This document shows positions 1 to 5,747 of a stretch of DNA of 7,809 nucleotides, in pieces; positions within the stretch are counted from its first letter, which is position 1, and every line of letters begins with the position of its first letter. Under the pieces are notes generated by a model, which ran no database searches, had not been told where the DNA came from, and saw nothing but the letters and a program-made list of their open reading frames with translations. Position numbers and translations under genes: made by a program. The stretch lies in the NCBI GenBank assembly GCA_001771975.1, contig MERE01000151.1:1-7809 (forward strand). Reading direction: 5' to 3'. The stretch is from Betaproteobacteria bacterium RIFCSPLOWO2_02_FULL_68_150. Its GTDB lineage: Bacteria; Pseudomonadota; Gammaproteobacteria; Burkholderiales; SG8-39.

Positions 1-317
1 GGCGGCCCGATCCAGACCAGACCGGCGTCGATCACTGCCTGCGCAAAGGCAGCGCTCTCCGCGAGGAAACCGTAGCCCGGATGGACGGCTTGTGCCCCGC
101 TGCGCTTTGCGGCGCCGATGAGCGCGTCGATATCGAGATACGACTCGCGCGGCGCGGCGCCGCCGACGCAGGCTGCGGCATCGGCCTCGCGCGCGTGGCG
201 CGCGTCGCGGTCCGCTTCCGAATACACCGCGATCGTGCGCAGGCCCATGCGCCGCGCCGTGCGCTGGACGCGGAGCGAAATCTCGCCGCGATTGGCAATG
301 AGGAGCGAGTGGAACAC
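1..317 (-). CDS. Biotin carboxylase (alpha) subunit of an acyl-CoA carboxylase, N-terminal fragment (AtuF/MccA-like)
   Basis: This is the ATP-dependent subunit that carboxylates biotin in a two-subunit acyl-CoA carboxylase. Only the first ~105 residues lie in the window; the ATP-grasp core and biotinyl domain are beyond the left edge. The visible part is the biotin carboxylase N-terminal domain: LLIANRGEI at residues 5-13, a VYSEADRDARHAREAD stretch near 33-48, and the hallmark HPGYGFLAE near 79-87, followed by a WIGP motif. The start is a GTG at 317, chosen because it gives the usual four-residue lead before LLIANRGEI and because an in-frame TAA sits just upstream at 321-323. The Shine-Dalgarno is poor. 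The gene begins 16 nt after the vapC stop on the same strand. It is the expected partner of the carboxyltransferase at 2419-4029. Family is certain; geranyl-CoA versus methylcrotonyl-CoA carboxylase cannot be decided from this fragment. Confidence 0.93.
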   Translation of the reverse strand, partial: MFHSLLIANRGEISLRVQRTARRMGLRTIAVYSEADRDARHAREADAAACVGGAAPRESYLDIDALIGAAKRSGAQAVHPGYGFLAESAAFAQAVIDAGLVWIGP

Positions 318-333
318 GGATTACCGGCCTGGC

Positions 334-747
334 TCAGCGCTCGTCGTTGGTGGTGCCATGCATCCAGTCCTCCATCCGCAATCCTGGAATGCGCTCGTAG
401 TGACGGCGATTTCCAGTGACCAGCACCGCCTGTTGCGCCAGCGCGATGGCGGCAATCAACAGGTCCGCATCAGCGAGCGTCCGTCCGGTGCGCTCGAGCC
501 GGGCCTTGAGTCCGCCGAAGTGGCCGGCGGCATTGCGATCGAGACCGTGCACGGCCACGGTTGCCAGGAAACCATCCACCAGTTTCTGGTTCTGTTTCGG
601 CCGCGCCGATTTCGCGGCACCGTAGGCGAGTTCGCAAGCGGTAATCCAGCTGGTCGCCACATCGTCCGGCGTGGCAAGACGGCGCTCGATGAGCGTCTGA
701 TTGCCGCGCAGGATCTCGATGCAGACGTCGGTGTCGAGCAGCCTCAC
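334..747 (-). CDS. vapC: VapC-type PIN-domain ribonuclease toxin
   Basis: A 137-residue PIN-domain protein, the usual VapC length. VapC toxins are Mg-dependent endoribonucleases that cut tRNA or rRNA when free of antitoxin. The acidic active-site set is present: D5 in LLDTDVCIEI, E39 in ACELAYG, D95 in DADLLIAAIAL (D93 nearby), and the C-terminal TGNRRHYERIPGL segment with N113 at the usual fourth position. The start is the GTG at 747, giving a protein that opens directly with the first PIN strand (VRLLDTD). This GTG overlaps the antitoxin stop as GTGA, so the two are almost certainly translationally coupled. A start upstream, up to 846, would run about 100 nt inside the antitoxin gene and add an Arg-rich, non-PIN leader. 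The gene looks intact and functional. RNA target unknown. Confidence 0.93.
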   Translation of the reverse strand: MRLLDTDVCIEILRGNQTLIERRLATPDDVATSWITACELAYGAAKSARPKQNQKLVDGFLATVAVHGLDRNAAGHFGGLKARLERTGRTLADADLLIAAIALAQQAVLVTGNRRHYERIPGLRMEDWMHGTTNDER

Positions 748-1028
748 AACCGGACCGGACGACCCCGGCTGCGCGCGGCGTAGATGCGCGCGATCTCCCG
801 GGCGGCGCTGCCGCGCGAGCGCCACCGACCGGCAAGCCGCAGCCATGCCTCGACCTGCGCCCGGGCGCGAGCCTCGGCACTATCCGCGGCTCGCGGCGAT
901 CTCCCCGCAAGCGCCTCGTCGAGCAGCTGGATCACCGCGCCGTTCATGCTGCGCCGTTGCGCAGCGGCGCGTGCACGCACGCGCCGGAGAAGCTTTTCCG
1001 GGATGTCCTTGATCGTGAGGGAGGGCAT
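744..1028 (-). CDS. vapB: VapB/FitA-like ribbon-helix-helix antitoxin
   Basis: A 94-residue antitoxin for the adjacent VapC. The N-terminus (MPSLTIKDIPEKLLRRVRAR, residues 1-20) followed by RRSMNGAVIQLLDEAL (25-40) is the beta-strand plus two-helix pattern of Arc/FitA-type ribbon-helix-helix DNA-binding domains, which dimerise and bind palindromic operators. The C-terminal half is Arg/Ala-rich with a WLRLAGRW segment near residues 61-68, the sort of flexible toxin-binding tail these antitoxins use to block the PIN active site. The ATG at 1028 is the only sensible start. It has a weak Shine-Dalgarno but lies about 24 nt downstream of a near-consensus promoter whose -10 is covered by a perfect palindrome (1053-1069), so autorepression by the VapBC complex is likely. 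Its stop overlaps the vapC start by 4 nt. Confidence 0.9.
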   Translation of the reverse strand: MPSLTIKDIPEKLLRRVRARAAAQRRSMNGAVIQLLDEALAGRSPRAADSAEARARAQVEAWLRLAGRWRSRGSAAREIARIYAARSRGRPVRL

Positions 1029-1052
1029 GACTCAGCGCGCGAGCAGACCGAA

Positions 1053-1069
1053 GCAACCATTATGGTTGC
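1053..1069. repeat. 17-bp perfect palindrome, probable VapBC operator
   Basis: GCAACCAT-T-ATGGTTGC: two 8-bp perfect inverted arms around a single central base. It lies 25-41 nt upstream of the vapB ATG and overlaps the candidate -10 hexamer. Ribbon-helix-helix antitoxins bind such short palindromes in their own promoters. There is no T-run after it on either strand, so it is not a terminator. Confidence 0.75.
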
Positions 1070-1087
1070 ACCGGTATCCTGCGTCAA
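1059..1087 (-). promoter_or_regulatory. Sigma70-type promoter for vapBC
   Basis: Reading the minus strand, TTGACG (1087-1082) is followed by a 17-bp spacer and CATAAT (1064-1059). Each hexamer matches the consensus at 5 of 6 positions. The predicted start point is near 1052, giving a leader of about 24 nt before the vapB ATG at 1028. The -35 begins only 13 nt beyond the acyl-CoA dehydrogenase stop, so vapBC, and possibly the downstream biotin carboxylase gene, can be transcribed independently of the upstream operon. The overlapping palindrome suggests autoregulation. Confidence 0.7.
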
Positions 1088-1099
1088 ATGCGAAACGGA

Positions 1100-2257
1100 T
1101 CAAGGTCTGCGCGACGGCAGGATGCCCATGTACTTGCAGATGATGCCGAGCATGGTTTCGTCGGAGCCGCCGCCGATCGAGCCCAGGCGCCCGTCGCGGT
1201 AGGCGCGCGACACCGGGTTGTCCCACGTGAAGCCCATGCCGCCCCAGTACTGCAGCAGCGCATCGGACACCTCGCGCCGCAGCCGGCCCGCCTTGAGCTT
1301 CGCCATCGAGGCGAGCTCGGTCACGTCCTCGCCGCCGACGTAAAGCTCGCAGGCGCGGTAGGTGAGGGCGCGTAGCGCCTCGATCTCGGTCTTCAGTTCG
1401 GCGATGCGGTAGTGCACGTACTGGAAGTCGAGCACCGGCTGGCCGAAAATTATCCGCTCGCGCGTGTACTCGATGGTTTCCTGGATGTTGCGCGTGAGGC
1501 CCTGCACCGTGCTGGCGGCGGCCCACAGGCGCTCTTCCTGGAACTGCATCATCTGGTAGGTGAAGCCCAGGCCCTCCTCGCCGATGCGGTAGCGCTGCGG
1601 CACGCGCACGTCATCGAAGTGGATCAGCCCAGTGTCGGAGGACATCATGCCGATCTTGCGGATCTTCTTCGCCTTGACCACGCCCTTCGTGTTCATCGGT
1701 ACGCAGATCAGGGTCTTGTTCTTGTGCGCCGCGCCTTCGGAGGTGTTCGCCAGCAGGCACATCCAGTCCGCCTGCAGGCTGTTGGTGATCCACATCTTGG
1801 CGCCGTTGATCACGTAGTCGCCGCCGTCCCTGCGTGCGCTGGTGCGGATCTGGGCCACGTCCGAGCCCGCGCCCGGCTCCGAGACGCCGATGCAGGCGAC
1901 GTAGTCGCCCGCGATCGACGGTGCGAGGAATTCTTTCCTCAATTCGTCGGAGCCGAAGCGCGCCAGCGCGGGCGTCGCCATATCGGTCTGCACACCGATC
2001 GCCATCGGCACGCCGCCGCAGCGGATGTGGCCGAGCGTCTCGGCCATCACCATCGCATAGCTGTAGTCGAGCCCGGCGCCGCCGTAGGCCTCGGGTTTGG
2101 TGAGGCCGAGCAGGCCGAGGTTGCCGAGCTTCTTGAACACCTCGTGCGCGGGAAACTGCTCCGCGGCCTCCCATTCGTCGACGTGCGGGTTGATCTCGTT
2201 GTCGATCAGGCGCTTCAAGTTGCGGCGGATTTCTTCGTGCTCCTGGGTGAATTGCAT
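1100..2257 (-). CDS. Acyl-CoA dehydrogenase, AtuD-like (citronellyl-CoA dehydrogenase family)
   Basis: A 385-residue FAD flavoprotein that introduces an alpha,beta double bond into an acyl-CoA and passes electrons to ETF. Visible marks are KPEAYGGAG (54-62), the FAD/substrate signature GVSEPGAGSD (124-133), WITNS (156-160), the IIFGQPVLDFQ segment (269-279), and a C-terminal QYWGGMGFTWDNPVSRAYRD. At the position of the usual catalytic Glu (IYEGT in MCAD) it reads IGGGS (361-365). The base is therefore probably E242 in QEERL, as in isovaleryl-CoA and long-chain acyl-CoA dehydrogenases. The start ATG at 2257 has a good Shine-Dalgarno (GAGGA). The overall sequence resembles the citronellyl-CoA dehydrogenase AtuD as I remember it, and its place after a carboxyltransferase gene agrees. 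The exact substrate is inferred. The stop is followed within 13 nt by the vapBC promoter. Confidence 0.9.
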   Translation of the reverse strand: MQFTQEHEEIRRNLKRLIDNEINPHVDEWEAAEQFPAHEVFKKLGNLGLLGLTKPEAYGGAGLDYSYAMVMAETLGHIRCGGVPMAIGVQTDMATPALARFGSDELRKEFLAPSIAGDYVACIGVSEPGAGSDVAQIRTSARRDGGDYVINGAKMWITNSLQADWMCLLANTSEGAAHKNKTLICVPMNTKGVVKAKKIRKIGMMSSDTGLIHFDDVRVPQRYRIGEEGLGFTYQMMQFQEERLWAAASTVQGLTRNIQETIEYTRERIIFGQPVLDFQYVHYRIAELKTEIEALRALTYRACELYVGGEDVTELASMAKLKAGRLRREVSDALLQYWGGMGFTWDNPVSRAYRDGRLGSIGGGSDETMLGIICKYMGILPSRRP

Positions 2258-2418
2258 GGGGGTTCCTCAACTGGGGCTGGCGCCTGATCTACCGTGAGCG
2301 CCGTTATTGCCGTTCCTATGTCTCGCCTTTTGGCTCGGAGATTCATCGAGCCAAAAGGCGAGAGATGGGAGAGTCAAAATCACAGCGTCACCCCGATCGA
2401 TGCGTCTGCCCAAAATCC
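2258..2418. other. Intergenic spacer between carboxyltransferase and dehydrogenase genes
   Basis: A 161-bp gap inside an otherwise tightly packed minus-strand gene string. It contains the 2321-2363 hairpin and, next to the dehydrogenase start, a GAGGA ribosome-binding site. I see no convincing sigma70 promoter and no small coding frame with a ribosome-binding site. Confidence 0.6.
2321..2363. repeat. Large intergenic hairpin with 17-bp perfect arms
   Basis: TCTCGCCTTTTGGCTCG (2321-2337) and its exact reverse complement CGAGCCAAAAGGCGAGA (2347-2363) flank a 9-nt loop. Neither strand has a T-run after the stem, so a standard intrinsic terminator is not supported. In the minus-strand transcript it would form a very stable stem-loop between the carboxyltransferase and dehydrogenase messages. 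This could be a stabiliser or processing element, a factor-assisted terminator or attenuator, or a copy of a dispersed REP-like or miniature element. Confidence 0.85.
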
Positions 2419-4029
2419 TCACGGCCGCGCCACCCCGAACTGCATCGGCCTGAGGCGGCGCGCATCGGCGTCCTTGCACATTGCGAGCGCGAGCCCCAAC
2501 ACATTGCGCGTGTCGCGTGGATCGATGATGCCGTCATCCAGCATGAGCGCGCTGGTCGCGAGGGCGCTTTGCTGGCGCTCGAAGTTCTCGACGATTTTCT
2601 GCTTCAGGGCGTCGATCTGGCCGCGCTCGACCGGCTGGCCCTTGCGCTTCAGGCCGGCCTCCATGACGATCGCCATGGTGAGCGCCGCCTGCTCGGCGCC
2701 CATCACCGCGGTCTGCGCGTTCGGCCAGGAAAAGAGAAAGCGCGGCTGGTAGGCGCGCCCGCACATGCCGTAGTTGCCGGCGCCGAAGGAGGCGCCGCAC
2801 ATCAGCGTGATCTGCGGCACGTTGGCGTTGGCCACGGCCTGGATCATCTTCGAGCCGTGCTTGATCATGCCGGCCTCTTCCGAGGCCTTGCCCACGATGT
2901 AGCCGGTGGTGTTCTGCAGGTACAGGATCGGCAGCCCCGCCTGGCAGCAGGACTGGATGAAGTGCGTGGCCTTGTTGGAGCCCGCCGGATCGAGCGGCCC
3001 GTTGTTGGTCACGACACCGATTGCCATGCCGTGGATCGCGGCGTGGCCGCACACCGTCGCCGGGCCGTAGTCGGCCTTGAAATCGAGGAAGTCCGATTCG
3101 TCCACGAAGCGCGCGATCGCTTCGCGCATGTCGAGTGGCTTGCGATAGTCCTCCGGCAGGATGCCGAGCAGATCGTCCTCCGGGTAGCGCGGCGGCTTGC
3201 CCTGCGGCAGCGCCGCGGTGCGCCAGTCGAGGCGCGCCAGCACTTCGCGTGCCAGGCGCACGCCGTCGGAGTCGTCCTCCGCGAGGTATTCGCCGAGGCC
3301 CGAGACGTGCGTGTGCATTACCGCGCCGCCGAGTTCTTCGTCGGTAGCGATTTCGCCGGTGGCCGCCTTCAGAAGCGGCGGCCCGGCGAGGAACGCCTTC
3401 GCCCGGCCGCGCACCATGATGACGTAGTCCGAGAGCCCCGGCATGTAGGCGCCGCCCGCGGTGGACGAGCCGTGCACCACGGTGACGACCGGCACGCCCG
3501 CCGCGGAGAGCTTCGCCAGGTTGTAGAAGATCGAGCCGCCGTGGATGAAGCCTTCGACGCGGTATTTGAGCAGGTTCGCGCCGGCCGATTCCACGAGATG
3601 CACGAAGGGCATCTTGTTGGCGAGCGCCAGCTCCTGCATGCGCAACAGCTTCTCGCGTCCCATGTGCTGGATCGCGCCGGCGTCGATCCCGGCGTCGCTC
3701 GCCACCACCATGACGCGCACCCCGGAGACGTAGCCGATGCCCCCGATCACGCCGCCGCCGGGAATCGATTTTTCCGGATCCGGGTTGTCGAGGCAAAAGC
3801 CCGCCATCGAGCACAGTTCCAGCCACGGCGCGCCGAGATCGAGGAGGCGCGCGATGCGCTCTCGCGGCAGCAATTGCCCGCGCTTGTCGAATAGCGGCTT
3901 CACCCTGGCCGACTCGTCGCGCGTACGCTGCTCGAGCGCGCGCAGCCGCTCGATCAAGGCCAGCATGCGCGTTCGATTGCGCTGGAACGTTTCCGACTGG
4001 CGATCGATCTTCGACTCGATGGCGGGCAT
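2419..4029 (-). CDS. Acyl-CoA carboxylase carboxyltransferase (beta) subunit, AtuC/MccB-like
   Basis: A 536-residue carboxyltransferase, the normal size for beta subunits of methylcrotonyl- or geranyl-CoA carboxylase. It transfers CO2 from carboxybiotin to the gamma carbon of a branched enoyl-CoA. Two crotonase-fold halves are visible. The N-half carries the oxyanion-hole loop GSSTAGGAYMPGLSD (187-201) and FLAGPPLLKAATGEIATDEELGGA (213-236). The C-half carries LQNTTGYIVG (371-380) and the second oxyanion loop FGAGNYGMCGRAY (415-427), then RFLFSWPNAQTAVMG. The start is the ATG at 4029, which gives the family's usual N-terminus (MPAIESKID). The frame stays open upstream, but that stretch is antisense-free shadow of the SDR gene. 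The SDR stop lies 2 nt before this ATG, so the two are probably coupled. The alpha partner is at 1-317. Atu-type assignment rests mainly on gene order. Confidence 0.93.
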   Translation of the reverse strand: MPAIESKIDRQSETFQRNRTRMLALIERLRALEQRTRDESARVKPLFDKRGQLLPRERIARLLDLGAPWLELCSMAGFCLDNPDPEKSIPGGGVIGGIGYVSGVRVMVVASDAGIDAGAIQHMGREKLLRMQELALANKMPFVHLVESAGANLLKYRVEGFIHGGSIFYNLAKLSAAGVPVVTVVHGSSTAGGAYMPGLSDYVIMVRGRAKAFLAGPPLLKAATGEIATDEELGGAVMHTHVSGLGEYLAEDDSDGVRLAREVLARLDWRTAALPQGKPPRYPEDDLLGILPEDYRKPLDMREAIARFVDESDFLDFKADYGPATVCGHAAIHGMAIGVVTNNGPLDPAGSNKATHFIQSCCQAGLPILYLQNTTGYIVGKASEEAGMIKHGSKMIQAVANANVPQITLMCGASFGAGNYGMCGRAYQPRFLFSWPNAQTAVMGAEQAALTMAIVMEAGLKRKGQPVERGQIDALKQKIVENFERQQSALATSALMLDDGIIDPRDTRNVLGLALAMCKDADARRLRPMQFGVARP

Positions 4030-4031
4030 GG

Positions 4032-4901
4032 CTAGTCGAGCACCCTGGGCGGGCGCGCCAGATGGAAGCCGTCGAAGGCTTGCGTCTGCCCCTGGCCGAG
4101 GAGGTTGCGGTGGTGGCGCACGTTCGGCACCGCGCCATCCACCCGCAGGCAGCTGCCCGAAATGAACGCCGCCGCGGGCGAGAGGAGGAACAGGATCGCG
4201 GCCGACACTTCCGACTCGGTGCCCAGGCGCCCGAGCGGCACCTGCCGATGCAGGGTCTTGATGTGCGCCGCCATCTCGGGCGGGTAGTGATCGAGGCCGC
4301 TCGAAGCAATCCAGCCCGGCGCAACCGCATTGACTCGCACCGGCGCCCATTCGTAGGCGGCGGTCTCGGTGAAGTTGAGCATCCCCGCGCGAGCCGCGCC
4401 GGAGTGCCCCATGCCGGGCATGCCGAGCCACATGTCGGCGACGATGTTGACGATCGCGCCGCTGCGCGCCGTCTTCATCCACTGCGTGTAGCACTCGCGC
4501 GCCATGAGAAAGCCGCCGGTGAGATTGGTGCGCACCACGGTCTCCCAGCCTTTGGCGGAGATGCTTTCCAGGGGCGCGGCGAACTGGCCACCGGCGTTAT
4601 TGACGAGCGCATCCACCCGGCCGAAACCGGCGATGACGTTTGAAACGGTCTGCTTCACGGCGTCTTCTTCGCGGATGTCGCAGGCGTAGCTGCGCGCCTC
4701 GCCGCCGGCCTGTGCGATCTCCCCTCGCGTGCGCTCGAGCTTCTCGAGCTTGCGGCCGAGCAGGGCGACGCGCGCGCCGAGCGCCGCGAGCTCGTGCGCG
4801 GTGCAGCGACCGAGGCCTGATCCGGCGCCGGTGACGATCGCGACCTGACCTTGAAACAGGGTGGGGCGAAATACCGATTGGTAGCGTTCTGCTGTGGGCA
4901 T
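4032..4901 (-). CDS. Short-chain dehydrogenase/reductase, AtuB/AtuG- and PECR-like
   Basis: A 289-residue classical-size SDR with a Rossmann fold. The dinucleotide-binding TGAGSGLG is at residues 24-31 and NNAGG at 101-105, followed by a KGWETVVRTNLTGGF stretch and VRVNAVAPGWI. The pattern closely matches peroxisomal trans-2-enoyl-CoA reductase (PECR): GQF after NNAGG, HSGAARAG, and LLSPAAAFISG near the C-terminus. The usual catalytic YxxxK reads S-G-A-A-R (167-171), and the preceding Ser is Val/Ala, so the standard SDR mechanism is not available; PECR-like relatives share this. In atu operons the equivalent gene is called a citronellol/citronellal dehydrogenase, but an enoyl-CoA reductase role fits the residues equally well. 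The ATG at 4901 was chosen over a TTG at 4925, which would fall in the candidate promoter. It is the first gene of the minus-strand string. NAD(P) preference not determined. Confidence 0.88.
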   Translation of the reverse strand: MPTAERYQSVFRPTLFQGQVAIVTGAGSGLGRCTAHELAALGARVALLGRKLEKLERTRGEIAQAGGEARSYACDIREEDAVKQTVSNVIAGFGRVDALVNNAGGQFAAPLESISAKGWETVVRTNLTGGFLMARECYTQWMKTARSGAIVNIVADMWLGMPGMGHSGAARAGMLNFTETAAYEWAPVRVNAVAPGWIASSGLDHYPPEMAAHIKTLHRQVPLGRLGTESEVSAAILFLLSPAAAFISGSCLRVDGAVPNVRHHRNLLGQGQTQAFDGFHLARPPRVLD

Positions 4902-4924
4902 GTGGAACGGTTGGGTGTGGCGCA

Positions 4925-4953
4925 AGTCTGTCGCAGCGTGCGAGGTGCGTCAA
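4925..4953 (-). promoter_or_regulatory. Candidate promoter for the SDR-carboxylase string
   Basis: On the minus strand, TTGACG (4953-4948) is followed by a 17-bp spacer and CAGACT (4930-4925). The -35 is good (5/6) and the -10 weak (3/6). The predicted transcript would begin about 17 nt before the SDR ATG. The weak -10 would suit an activated or derepressed catabolic promoter. This is inference from position and spacing only. Confidence 0.3.
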
Positions 4954-5012
4954 CGCGCGCCGGCGCTAGGCACGGGTTGCGGGGTCGTGCGCTGCGCCGT
5001 GCTTCAACTCAC

Positions 5013-5055
5013 TGTGAAACACATCCTGTCATTCGTTCTGTGATACATTTTGACA
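5013..5055 (+). promoter_or_regulatory. Control region of the RHH-mazF module: repeats and extended -10
   Basis: An AT-richer patch in GC-rich surroundings. TGTGAaACA (5013-5021) recurs as TGTGAtACA (5039-5047) at a 26-bp offset, and TGTCA (5027-5031) is inverted as TGACA (5051-5055). TGA-TACATT (5041-5049) reads as an extended -10 without a clear -35; it would start transcription near 5056, about 24 nt before the antitoxin ATG. The repeats straddling the -10 are plausible binding sites for the ribbon-helix-helix antitoxin. Confidence 0.4.
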
Positions 5056-5079
5056 CTCATTTTCCTCAAGGGGCATTCC

Positions 5080-5376
5080 ATGGGCGTCCTCAGCATGCGG
5101 CTGGATGACGAGTTGGACCAGCGGCTGTCGCGCGAGGCGGAACGCGAGAACCGTACCCGCTCGGAGCTGGTGCGCGACGCGCTGTCGGCCTTTCTGAGCG
5201 AGCGCGAGCGGCAGCGCTTCCTGGCCGAGATCGCCCGCGCGGCGCGCTCGATCGACCCCGGTGACGCGAGAGCCGTGGCGACGGAGGCGTTACCGCTGGA
5301 CAACGAGGCGCTCGGGACTGCAGAACCGCGTGCCACGTATCGTGCCGTGAGGGGCGCCAGGAGGCTCAAGCGGTGA
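5080..5376 (+). CDS. Ribbon-helix-helix (CopG-type) antitoxin paired with MazF
   Basis: A 98-residue protein whose first ~45 residues form a ribbon-helix-helix domain: a short beta strand (VLSMRL, 3-8), helix A (DDELDQRLSREAERE), the turn NRTRSE (24-29) and helix B (LVRDALSAFLSE). The C-terminal half has no family I recognise and is presumably the disordered toxin-binding tail. It would neutralise the adjacent MazF and, as a complex, repress its own promoter. The ATG at 5080 has a strong Shine-Dalgarno (AAGGGG, 6-nt spacer). A TTG at 5050 would place ten extra residues over the promoter region and is rejected. The stop overlaps the toxin GTG as GTGA. Canonical MazE antitoxins have an AbrB-type fold, so the mazE name is avoided. 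Confidence 0.88.
   Translation: MGVLSMRLDDELDQRLSREAERENRTRSELVRDALSAFLSERERQRFLAEIARAARSIDPGDARAVATEALPLDNEALGTAEPRATYRAVRGARRLKR
5359..5364 (+). promoter_or_regulatory. Consensus Shine-Dalgarno for the mazF GTG start
   Basis: AGGAGG lies inside the antitoxin coding sequence with an 8-nt spacer to the GTG at 5373. It confirms that GTG as the toxin start and indicates that the toxin can be efficiently translated even though its start overlaps the antitoxin stop. Confidence 0.8.
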
Positions 5377-5717
5377 GGCGCGGCGAAGTCTGGATCGGCA
5401 ACCTCAATCCGAACCGCGGCGCAGAGACCGCGAAAATCCGGCCGGTCCTGATCATTCAGGCGGACTTCCTGACGCACCAGGGCCATGCCACGGTCGTGGT
5501 GTTGCCGCTCACCACGCAGGCGCGACCTGCGATGGAGCCGCTGCGCGTTACGGTTCCGGCGCGCGACCGGCTGCGCGAGACCTGTCAGGTGATACCCGAG
5601 CAGCCGCGCACGCTCGACCGGACGCGCCTTGCGGACGGACCGCTTACCATTCTCACCGCGCAAGAGATGGCGAAAGTAGAGCGGGCGCTGCTCGCCGTGC
5701 TGGGCCTGTTCAAATAG
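5373..5717 (+). CDS. mazF: MazF/PemK-family endoribonuclease toxin
   Basis: A 114-residue toxin of the MazF/PemK/CcdB fold, full length for the family. MazF enzymes are sequence-specific mRNA or rRNA interferases. Visible family marks are RRGEVWIGNLNPNRG (2-16), the catalytic-region KIRPVLII (21-28, with R23), VVVLPLTT (41-48), the PARDRL segment (62-67), EQPRTLDRTRL (76-86), and a C-terminal VERALLAVLGL helix. No frameshift or missing core motif is seen. Translation begins at GTG 5373, overlapping the antitoxin stop, with a consensus Shine-Dalgarno. The acyl-CoA dehydrogenase gene starts 30 nt beyond the stop with no terminator between, so read-through into the metabolic genes is expected. 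Cleavage specificity cannot be read from the sequence. Confidence 0.95.
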   Translation: MRRGEVWIGNLNPNRGAETAKIRPVLIIQADFLTHQGHATVVVLPLTTQARPAMEPLRVTVPARDRLRETCQVIPEQPRTLDRTRLADGPLTILTAQEMAKVERALLAVLGLFK

Positions 5718-5747
5718 AATCCAGCCGATCCGGTCCACGACCTCTCC

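Noticed and set aside
748..846. Longer VapC start at 846
   Set aside because: It would add an Arg-rich leader inside the antitoxin gene; the GTG at 747 gives the typical VapC N-terminus and length and a 4-nt overlap with vapB.
2321..2363. The large hairpin as an intrinsic terminator
   Set aside because: No run of T follows the stem on either strand. A factor-dependent role is not excluded.
2365..3894. A 509-codon open frame on the plus strand opposite the carboxyltransferase gene
   Set aside because: Antisense shadow of a certain carboxyltransferase gene; Arg/His/Ala-rich product with no recognisable domain and no ribosome-binding site.
1100..4029. A leucine-degradation (liu/mcc) operon with isovaleryl-CoA dehydrogenase and methylcrotonyl-CoA carboxylase
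   Set aside because: Not excluded, but less favoured. The leading PECR-like SDR, the gene order and the AtuD-like dehydrogenase text fit the atu layout better. A tree of the carboxyltransferase with characterised AtuC and LiuB proteins, or an alignment of the acyl-pocket residues, would decide.
4030..4494. N-terminal extension of the carboxyltransferase by 155 codons
   Set aside because: The extension overlaps the SDR gene in another frame, has no family similarity, and the ATG at 4029 gives the normal family length of 536 residues.
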